From positions 1 through 18,912 of the forward strand of contig JAEERB010000037.1 in the NCBI GenBank assembly GCA_016285615.1: 18,912 nucleotides of DNA, read 5' to 3'. The position numbers and the translations under genes are program-made. Below, one piece after another: positions 7,048 through 12,328 of the stretch. Origin of the DNA: Bacteroidales bacterium (GTDB lineage Bacteria > Bacteroidota > Bacteroidia > Bacteroidales > WCHB1-69). The notes under the pieces are model-generated. The model worked only from the letters and a program-made list of their open reading frames with translations. It made no database searches and had not been told where the DNA came from. Each line of letters starts with the position of its first letter. The first letter of the stretch is position 1.

Positions 7048-7797
7048 ATGTTAGTTAGCGATCCTTTTATTCAGCAGTTTACTATTCCATCGTATCAGGT
7101 GGATAGGTATAAACGCCTGACGGTAAGTTATTTGCTTAACCTGATGCAGGAGGTGGCGTGGCAGCACTCCACTTCTTGCGGCGCCGGCTGGCAAGACCTG
7201 AAGAAAGAGAACTGCTTTTGGGCACTGACCAAGATGCATATCCGCATACATCGCATGCCCGAGTGGCTTGAGACCATTGATCTGCACACATGGGGCAAAC
7301 CTGGCCCGTTTGTGGTGCAACCGCGTGATTTTGAGATGTATGACGCTGATGGCAACCTGTTGATGCAGGCCACCAGCGACTGGGTGATTCTCGATTTCAC
7401 GACCTTCAGGCCGCAGCGTTTGGAGCATTTCAACGACAAGATAGCCTGTGTGGCTGGCAAGCACGCTCTGGAAACGCCCGCGCCCAAGATTCTGCCGATG
7501 AAAAAGCCTGACGAGGGTCCTGTGCATGCTGTGCTCTTTTCGGATATAGATGTGAACCAGCATGTTAATAATGTGAAGTATGTGCAATGGACGCTCGACA
7601 ACCTGCCCGCAGGATTCCAAGAACAGCACATGCTTAAAGATCTGGTTATCAACTTTGTGACGCAAGCCAAACTGGGCGATTCATACCGCGTGGTATATGA
7701 TGAAACAGCGCCTGGCACTATCGAGACCGCTATCCGTTCAGCCGCCGACGGGCACGACTATTGCCGCCTGCGAACGGTGTGGGAAACGGAGAACTGA
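7048..7797 (+). CDS. Acyl-ACP thioesterase (double hotdog)
   Basis: 249 residues, matching the bacterial members of the FatA/FatB acyl-ACP thioesterase family, which hydrolyse acyl-ACP to free fatty acid. The N-terminal hotdog covers about residues 8-130 (long helix SYLLNLMQEVAWQHS; strands WALTKMHIRIHRMPEW and LHTWGKPG). The C-terminal hotdog carries the catalytic signature SDIDVNQHVNNVKYVQWTLD (residues 165-184), with the Asp-x-Asn-x-His arrangement at D168, N170 and H172. It starts 6 bp after the tpiA stop and appears to be the last gene of the unit; a strong hairpin and a REP-like element follow. The pairing with tpiA may only reflect shared housekeeping expression. Confidence 0.92.
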   Translation: MLVSDPFIQQFTIPSYQVDRYKRLTVSYLLNLMQEVAWQHSTSCGAGWQDLKKENCFWALTKMHIRIHRMPEWLETIDLHTWGKPGPFVVQPRDFEMYDADGNLLMQATSDWVILDFTTFRPQRLEHFNDKIACVAGKHALETPAPKILPMKKPDEGPVHAVLFSDIDVNQHVNNVKYVQWTLDNLPAGFQEQHMLKDLVINFVTQAKLGDSYRVVYDETAPGTIETAIRSAADGHDYCRLRTVWETEN

Positions 7798-7800
7798 GAG

Positions 7801-7827
7801 GTTCCGCTGCGCTATGCTTGCGGAATG
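7801..7827 (+). repeat. REP-like short palindromic repeat, copy 2
   Basis: This 27-bp element begins three bases after the thioesterase stop. Its ends TTCCGC and GCGGAA are perfect complements, and it matches the minus strand of 3171-3197 at 24 of 27 positions. Confidence 0.7.
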
Positions 7828-7839
7828 GAGAGATTGTAG

Positions 7840-7858
7840 GGACGCAACGCTTGCGTCC
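7840..7858 (+). repeat. Perfect 8-bp inverted repeat hairpin
   Basis: GGACGCAA (7840-7847) and TTGCGTCC (7851-7858) flank a 3-nt loop CGC, giving a stable hairpin in either strand. No T tract follows directly, so it looks more like a dispersed palindromic element than a terminator. Confidence 0.65.
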
Positions 7859-7877
7859 GTCAAATCATAAGTTGTGG

Positions 7878-7901
7878 CGGCGTTGCGTGCAACGCCGTTT
7901 T
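7878..7901 (+). terminator. Terminator-like hairpin after the thioesterase gene
   Basis: CGGCGTTGC (7878-7886) and GCAACGCCG (7889-7897) are perfect complements around GT, followed by TTTTCGTT. This is a GC-rich stem with a short T run, probably ending the mreC-to-thioesterase transcript. Confidence 0.6.
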
Positions 7902-8031
7902 CGTTGAAAAAACTAAAAAAAATATCATCCCCCCATTTTTATATAAAATAAATGTAACTTTGTAGCGTTAATCTTGTAACGTTTTTTTTTTCAACGAGTT
8001 ATGATAATCTAAAAATTTAATGCTATGAAAA
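7883..8031 (+). repeat. Promoter/leader cassette, copy A (upstream of the lipoprotein pair)
   Basis: From the hairpin word TTGCGTGCAAYGC to the first codons of the next gene, this region aligns with 9128-9264. Shared in order are TTGCGTGCAA, an AT-rich block with ATTTTATAT and TAAAATAA, TTGTAACG, a T10 tract (7982-7991), CAACGAGTTAYGATAAT, and the ATGAAAAGA start. Copy A has an additional 14-bp stretch near the promoter that looks like a local tandem duplication. Confidence 0.75.
7955..7976 (+). promoter_or_regulatory. Promoter region of the lipoprotein pair, two -7-like elements
   Basis: TAACTTTG (7955-7962) matches TAnnTTTG exactly. TAATCTTG (7969-7976) is a near match and is the one that aligns with TACTTTTG of the second cassette copy. 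The two are 14 bp apart. Which one is used cannot be decided from sequence. Confidence 0.6.
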
Positions 8032-8537
8032 GATTAGTGCTTTTATTCACTTTGATTTTGGTTCTTGTTAGCTGCAACAAAAACCATGAATGTCGCTATG
8101 ACGAGCAATATGATAGTTCAACAAAAAAATGTGAATGTCTATCTGAGAGTGAAATGTTTATCTGCAAGACCGAAGGTGAATATGAATCTGTTGCGCAAGT
8201 GCATAGCAAATATGCCCAACGCATAAAGAATCCGTCAGAGTATAAATTTTATTCGCATGCAGGAGATACAGTAAAATTTTATGGATACTTTTATGTGGCA
8301 ATATCACAGACAGATACTACATTTTTTGCAGATAAAATGTCTCATTTTGACAAGATGGCGATAGGAGCACGTAATGTTTCTGTTGGGGTTGACATTGATG
8401 AAGCCGTTTTCGACACACTCAATATTCGGAAGAAGTGCTTTGCTACGGGTATCTTGCAATTTCCAGCAAGTGTTGAGCCTTCCAAACAATGCTTTACAAT
8501 GCCATTCTATTTTAAAATCATAGATATTCACAATTAA
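8025..8537 (+). CDS. Small lipoprotein, paralogue 1
   Basis: 170 residues with a clear lipoprotein signal: MKRLVLLFTLILVLVSC, with the lipid-attached Cys at residue 17 after L-V-S. The mature N-terminus is Cys-rich (CNKNHECRYDEQY, then KKCECLSESEMFIC). I do not recognise a named domain. The rest contains a strand-rich region (DTVKFYGYFYVAIS) and ends AVFDTLNIRKKCFATGILQF and FYFKIIDIHN. The next gene repeats this pattern at the same positions (I/L-x-x-K-K-C-x-x-T and a closing K-I/V-x-x-I-x-N), so the two are paralogues. The gene is AT-rich and sits behind the duplicated promoter/leader cassette. It is likely exported to the outer membrane or periplasm; its function is unknown. Confidence 0.85.
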   Translation: MKRLVLLFTLILVLVSCNKNHECRYDEQYDSSTKKCECLSESEMFICKTEGEYESVAQVHSKYAQRIKNPSEYKFYSHAGDTVKFYGYFYVAISQTDTTFFADKMSHFDKMAIGARNVSVGVDIDEAVFDTLNIRKKCFATGILQFPASVEPSKQCFTMPFYFKIIDIHN

Positions 8538-8547
8538 TAATGACAAC

Positions 8548-9087
8548 ATGAAAAGAATCTTCTTAATATTAGTTGTTACACTATTTCTTATTAGTTGCAA
8601 CAAGGAATACTATGGCAAATGCGAGCAAGTGTATGATCACCATACGTTGCCAGCATTAAGTAAGAATGACTATAACGATTGCGATAAAGTGGCTATAAAT
8701 TTCGTCTATTTTTACCGTTATAAAAATGCTGAGAGATACCTGAATCGACACCCCAATCCATACGAGGCCAACGAATGGGATACCATCAAGATAAAAGGCT
8801 TTATCATGCACTCTCATAACCGTACAGTAATTTATGATGGTGACAATTGGACATGTGATATGGGAATAGACTCTTTGAAGGCTATGGATACAGAATATCA
8901 AATCGCTTCTCTGAGCTTGGAAGGTACAGACAAAGCCCTGTTAAACGGGATAGACTTTACAAAAAAATGTTATGTAACAGCTATAATAACCTTTCATACA
9001 ATGTTTCCTATGATGGGTTCTCCGTCAGATCCAAGATCTTGTGCTGCGTTATACCCCGTTTATAAAGTTGTTGAAATAAAAAACTAA
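8548..9087 (+). CDS. Small lipoprotein, paralogue 2
   Basis: 179 residues. The signal MKRIFLILVVTLFLISC places the lipidated Cys at residue 17, as in the gene before it, from which it is separated by 10 bp. Aligned features are CNKEYYGKCEQVYD at the mature start, WDTIKIKGFI against DTVKFYGYFY, ALLNGIDFTKKCYVTAIITF against AVFDTLNIRKKCFATGILQF, and the ends YKVVEIKN and FKIIDIHN. This is therefore a diverged tandem duplicate. The middle part has changed more and carries its own WTCDMGID segment. No named family is recognised. It is probably co-transcribed with paralogue 1; no T-rich terminator follows before the vestigial start at 9092. Confidence 0.85.
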   Translation: MKRIFLILVVTLFLISCNKEYYGKCEQVYDHHTLPALSKNDYNDCDKVAINFVYFYRYKNAERYLNRHPNPYEANEWDTIKIKGFIMHSHNRTVIYDGDNWTCDMGIDSLKAMDTEYQIASLSLEGTDKALLNGIDFTKKCYVTAIITFHTMFPMMGSPSDPRSCAALYPVYKVVEIKN

Positions 9088-9091
9088 TGCT

Positions 9092-9166
9092 ATGAAGAAG
9101 AATTCTTTTCGTTTTATTGCTTGTTTGTTGCGTGCAATGCTGTTTTTTTTTGTTAAAATTTGTTAA
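9092..9166 (+). pseudogene. Vestigial gene start (24 codons) between the lipoprotein pair and FISUMP gene
   Basis: TAATGCTATGAAGAAG (9085-9100) repeats the start context of paralogue 1 (TAATGCTATGAAAAGA, 8018-8033). It opens a signal-like reading frame MKKNSFRFIACLLRAMLFFF that ends after 24 codons. From about 9128 the sequence instead aligns with the upstream cassette (TTGCGTGCAA). This looks like a deletion or recombination junction where a third family member lost its body. The frame may also be fortuitous. Confidence 0.4.
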
Positions 9167-9264
9167 AAAACAATCTGCTCCAATTTTATATGTAAAATAA
9201 TATTACTTTTGTAACGTTTTTTTTTTCAACGAGTTACGATAATTTAAAATTAATAGCCATGAAA
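9128..9264 (+). repeat. Promoter/leader cassette, copy B (upstream of the FISUMP gene)
   Basis: This is the second copy of the region at 7883-8031. The block from GTAACG through T10 (9217-9226) to CAACGAGTTA is identical in both (26 nt), and flanking AT-rich words keep their order. The hairpin at its left end has decayed (TTGCGTGCAATGC). Confidence 0.75.
9204..9211 (+). promoter_or_regulatory. Promoter -7 element of the FISUMP gene
   Basis: TACTTTTG matches TAnnTTTG and lies 47 bp before the ATG at 9259. The T10 tract starts 6 bp downstream, inside or next to the expected transcription start. Confidence 0.65.
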
Positions 9265-10911
9265 AGAATAGTATTAATTACATGTTTGTTGCTTTCTTTT
9301 TTCAGTTTATTAGCTCAAACAGTTACGGTAAAATTTTGGGGCTTGGATGTGTCTAAGCAGAAGCGTGTGCCTTTGTCAAAGATTGAAATTGAAAATATTT
9401 CACAAAATTGGCAAGAAACGCTGTACTATCCTGATACAGTATTGATAATGAGAGGAACCACTGGGGTTGACGATTGGAAGGATATTCGTGAGATGAAATT
9501 GTCTCAAAATGTACCCAATCCGTTTGAAGGAAAGTCAGTTGTGGAACTTCAATTGCCTGAAGATGGTGAGGTTTTGATAGGTGTATATGATATGAATGGC
9601 AAGAAGGTGGTAGATTATGTCAAAACTTTGGAATTTGGCATTCATCAATTTGAAATCGCCCTTAGTACGCCTCAAATTTATTTGTTGACGGTGCAAAGTG
9701 GTGGAAAAACCGCTTCCATCAAGATGGTCAACACAGGAAGAGCAGGTGCTGATGTGGTTCGTTATTTGGGCGTAAAAAGTCTCTCTTCTGCGTCGAAGGA
9801 GGTAAAAAGTGGCACCAAAGGGATGGTTAATAAACCTTTCCGTTTGGGAGATGAGATGGCGTTTGTGGGATATACGATGATGGGAGAAGAGGAAGTCAGC
9901 AGTGACCAGATTAGGCAAAACCAGTTCTATTTATCACAAGAACTCGGTCTTTCATTTTATTTGGATGAATACCGCCAGTTAACTGTCAAGACCAGTCCTA
10001 TCAGTATGGTGATGCAAAATATAGCTGTAACAGGTGGTGAAATTGTAGAATATGGTGCTTTAGGTCTCTATTCGACAGGTGTTTGTTGGAGTACATCTCC
10101 CAGTCCAACGATTGCAGATACTTTTACTGTTAATGAAATACACAATGATGGATTTACAAGTGTGTTGACGGATTTGACACCACATACGAAATATTATGTT
10201 CGTGCGTATGCCATCAGCGAAAAAGGACCTGTTTATGGGAATGAATTAAGTTTTGTGACCTTGGAAGAGGTTGAAACAGAGGATGGGAAACCCTGTGAAG
10301 GAATGCCTACGATGAAGGATTATGACAACAATGTGTATAATACAGTGCAAATAGGCTCGCAATGTTGGATGAAGGAGAATCTGCGCACAACCCACTTTGC
10401 AGATGGAACGCCGATAGCGGCTGGTGTGAGTGTGACCGAATATAATGCTGTGCGTTATGCGCCGGGAAAGGATTCATTGAATGTCCCTTCTTATGGCTAT
10501 CTCTATAATAGTGTTGCTTATTTGAATAAGCATGCTATATGTCCGTCAGGTTGGCACTTGCCAAGCATAACCGAATGGGAGTCGTTGTATAGTTATGTAG
10601 AGTCGCAAAGTCATTTTGTATGTGGTGGTGATAGTGTGAATGTTGCGAAAGCGTTGGCATCGACTACGGGATGGAAAGCTGCAAGTAATACGTGTTCTCC
10701 AGGTTTCATTCCAAGTGCCAATAATACCACAGGTTTTTCGGCCATGCCAGCAGGATTGTTTAATGGTAAGTACTGGGAATTTGGTGGATATGCTCTCTTT
10801 GCAAGTTCGTCCATGAAGAGTTATTATATGCTATATGGAGATTCAGTACTTGAGGATGCGGGAACAATAAATATTTCGGATGCTTTCTCTGTCCGTTGTC
10901 TCCGTGACTGA
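9259..10911 (+). CDS. Exported FISUMP-domain protein with internal T9SS-like and Fn3-like domains
   Basis: 550 residues. A signal peptide (MKRIVLITCLLLSFFSLLAQ) is cut after about residue 19. Residues 80-160 resemble a T9SS type A sorting domain: LSQNVPNPFEGKSVVELQLP, VYDMNGKKVVDY, YLLTVQSGGKTASIKMVN. In classical T9SS cargo that domain is C-terminal and is removed on secretion; here it is N-terminal. Residues 243-336 look like an Fn3-type segment (GVCWSTSPSPTI ... LTPHTKYYVRAYAISEKGPV). Residues 347-550 are the FISUMP domain (Fibrobacter succinogenes major paralogous domain): YNTVQIGSQCWMKENLRTTH, SYGYLYNS, CPSGWHLPSITEW, TGFSAMPAGLF, FSVRCLRD at the end. The function is unknown; such proteins are surface-exposed or secreted. 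The gene has its own copy of the promoter cassette shared with the lipoprotein pair and ends at a strong terminator. Confidence 0.9.
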   Translation: MKRIVLITCLLLSFFSLLAQTVTVKFWGLDVSKQKRVPLSKIEIENISQNWQETLYYPDTVLIMRGTTGVDDWKDIREMKLSQNVPNPFEGKSVVELQLPEDGEVLIGVYDMNGKKVVDYVKTLEFGIHQFEIALSTPQIYLLTVQSGGKTASIKMVNTGRAGADVVRYLGVKSLSSASKEVKSGTKGMVNKPFRLGDEMAFVGYTMMGEEEVSSDQIRQNQFYLSQELGLSFYLDEYRQLTVKTSPISMVMQNIAVTGGEIVEYGALGLYSTGVCWSTSPSPTIADTFTVNEIHNDGFTSVLTDLTPHTKYYVRAYAISEKGPVYGNELSFVTLEEVETEDGKPCEGMPTMKDYDNNVYNTVQIGSQCWMKENLRTTHFADGTPIAAGVSVTEYNAVRYAPGKDSLNVPSYGYLYNSVAYLNKHAICPSGWHLPSITEWESLYSYVESQSHFVCGGDSVNVAKALASTTGWKAASNTCSPGFIPSANNTTGFSAMPAGLFNGKYWEFGGYALFASSSMKSYYMLYGDSVLEDAGTINISDAFSVRCLRD

Positions 10912-10931
10912 CAATGTGATGAATAAATACT

Positions 10932-10970
10932 AAATCGCCGACTGCTTTGCAGCCGGCGATTTTTTCTTTT
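10932..10970 (+). terminator. Strong intrinsic terminator between the FISUMP gene and hutI
   Basis: AAATCGCCG (10932-10940) pairs with CGGCGATTT (10954-10962). After one A/C mismatch the inner stem CTGC/GCAG closes on a TTT loop. TTTTTTC follows on the plus strand. The A-rich left side gives a weaker T run on the minus strand, so it may serve hutI too. Confidence 0.85.
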
Positions 10971-10999
10971 CAGTTTTCAGTTTTCAACTTTCAGTTTTC
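10966..10999. repeat. Short TTTTCAG tandem-like repeat overlapping the hutI stop
   Basis: Four imperfect units of TTTTCAG/TTTCAAC run from the terminator into the last codons of hutI (the stop is at 10991-10993). Simple intergenic repeats of this kind are frequent in this phylum; the hutI C-terminus (GVEN) lies inside it. Confidence 0.5.
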
Positions 11000-12244
11000 C
11001 ACTCCATTTAGGAAAACTCTCTCTATCTTGTTGTTACCAAACGCGTAGGGCATAAACTCGAGCGTGGAGATGGGCTTGGTGATGTAGAAATTGGCCACTT
11101 TGCCCTTGGCGATGGTGCCGTGGGTGTCGCTCACGCCCAAGGCGTAGGCGCTGTTGAGCGTAACGGCGTTGAAGGCCTCTTCGGGTAGCATCTTGTACTT
11201 GATGCAGCCCATGGAAAGTACCAGCTGCATGTTGCCCGAGGGGCACGAGCCGGGGTTGTAGTCGGAAGCCATGGCCACAGGCAGTCCCGCGTCAATCATC
11301 TTGCGCACGGGCGCCCAAACCATACCAAGGAAGAAGGCGGCACCGGGCAGTAGGGTGGGCATGGTTTCGGAACCTAACAGGGCAGCAATCTCTTCATCGC
11401 CAGTATATTCCAGATGGTCAACTGACAAAGCGCCATACTTGACACCCACTTGAATGCCGCCCGAATAGTCGAGTTCGTTAGCGTGAATCTTGGGACGCAG
11501 TCCGTACTTGATACCCTGCATCAGCATGCGCTCCGTCTCTTCGGGCGTGAAGAAGCCCTTGTCGCAGAACACGTCGATGTAGTCGGCCAGCTCTTCGGCA
11601 GCCACCAGCGGTATCATCTCATTGATAATCAGATCCACATATTCGCTCTGTTTGCCTTTGTATTCCAGCGGCACGGCGTGGGCACCCAGGAAGTTGGCCT
11701 TGATGGTCAGTGGCGACTTCTCCTTCAGCTTGCGGATGACGCGCAGCATCTTCAGCTCGTCCTCCGTGTTGAGACCGTAGCCGCTCTTGATCTCAACGGC
11801 TCCCGTGCCCGTGGCGGTAATCTCTTCCAGCCGCTGCCAGGCGCTGTCGAACAATTCCTCCTCCGTGGCTGCATGGAGGCGTGCCGATGAGTTGAGAATG
11901 CCGCCGCCACGCTTGGCAATCTCCTCGTACGAGAGTCCGCGAATCTTGTCGATGTACTCAATCTCGCGACTGCCGGCATAGACCAGGTGTGTGTGCGAGT
12001 CGCAGAACGAAGGGAACACCATGCGCCCCGTGGCGTCAATCTCGGTGCAGGGGCCTTCCAAACCCTCCAGCAGCGAGGGTTTCCACTCGCTCATGGGGCC
12101 GAAGGCGTAAAATTTATCATCTTTGACAATCAAATAGGCATTCTCGATGTTGTGCATCGTCTGCATATCTTTGCCAGCACGAAACGAGACGGGCTTTATC
12201 TCAGTCTGTCCCAAAAGTTTAATGTTCTTGATCAGGGTAATCAT
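10991..12244 (-). CDS. hutI: Imidazolonepropionase
   Basis: 417 residues, standard for HutI, which hydrolyses 4-imidazolone-5-propanoate to N-formimino-L-glutamate, the third step of histidine degradation. This is an amidohydrolase-fold metalloenzyme. The metal and substrate residues are visible: FCDSHTHLVYAGSRE (His84, His86), EIKSGYGLN, FLGAHAVP (His189), KIHANELDYSGG (His254, Glu257), SVDHLEY (His277) and ASDYNPGSCPSGN (Asp328). The start is ATG at 12244, 22 bp after a TATTTTTG motif on the minus strand. Neighbours are unrelated: no hutH, hutU or formiminotransferase gene lies in the window, so the rest of the pathway, if present, is elsewhere. Confidence 0.97.
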   Translation of the reverse strand: MITLIKNIKLLGQTEIKPVSFRAGKDMQTMHNIENAYLIVKDDKFYAFGPMSEWKPSLLEGLEGPCTEIDATGRMVFPSFCDSHTHLVYAGSREIEYIDKIRGLSYEEIAKRGGGILNSSARLHAATEEELFDSAWQRLEEITATGTGAVEIKSGYGLNTEDELKMLRVIRKLKEKSPLTIKANFLGAHAVPLEYKGKQSEYVDLIINEMIPLVAAEELADYIDVFCDKGFFTPEETERMLMQGIKYGLRPKIHANELDYSGGIQVGVKYGALSVDHLEYTGDEEIAALLGSETMPTLLPGAAFFLGMVWAPVRKMIDAGLPVAMASDYNPGSCPSGNMQLVLSMGCIKYKMLPEEAFNAVTLNSAYALGVSDTHGTIAKGKVANFYITKPISTLEFMPYAFGNNKIERVFLNGVEN

Positions 12245-12266
12245 AGCGTTTTTTCGGTTTTATGGG

Positions 12267-12274
12267 CAAAAATA
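12267..12274 (-). promoter_or_regulatory. Promoter -7 element of hutI
   Basis: The minus strand reads TATTTTTG (TAnnTTTG). A TTG lies 21 bp further upstream on that strand, a plausible -33 element. It overlaps the divergent promoter region of the protease gene. Confidence 0.65.
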
Positions 12275-12287
12275 CAACAATAAAATG

Positions 12288-12295
12288 TATCTTTG
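12288..12295 (+). promoter_or_regulatory. Promoter -7 element of the C10 protease gene and anmK
   Basis: TATCTTTG in the context ATGTATCTTTGCAAG is a typical Bacteroidota -7 element, 33 bp before the ATG at 12329. It is back to back with the hutI promoter: the two -7 elements are 13 bp apart. Confidence 0.7.
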
Positions 12296-12328
12296 CAAGT
12301 TTTTATAAATAGGATAAAATAGAGATTT

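Noticed and set aside
7051..7718. Two long minus-strand frames over the thioesterase gene
   Set aside because: Both are antisense to a gene with the intact D-x-N-x-H-V-N-N motif and show no family features.
10966..10999. TTTTCAG repeats as regulatory iterons
   Set aside because: They are imperfect, overlap the hutI stop codon and lie downstream of both flanking genes, where no replication or control function is expected.
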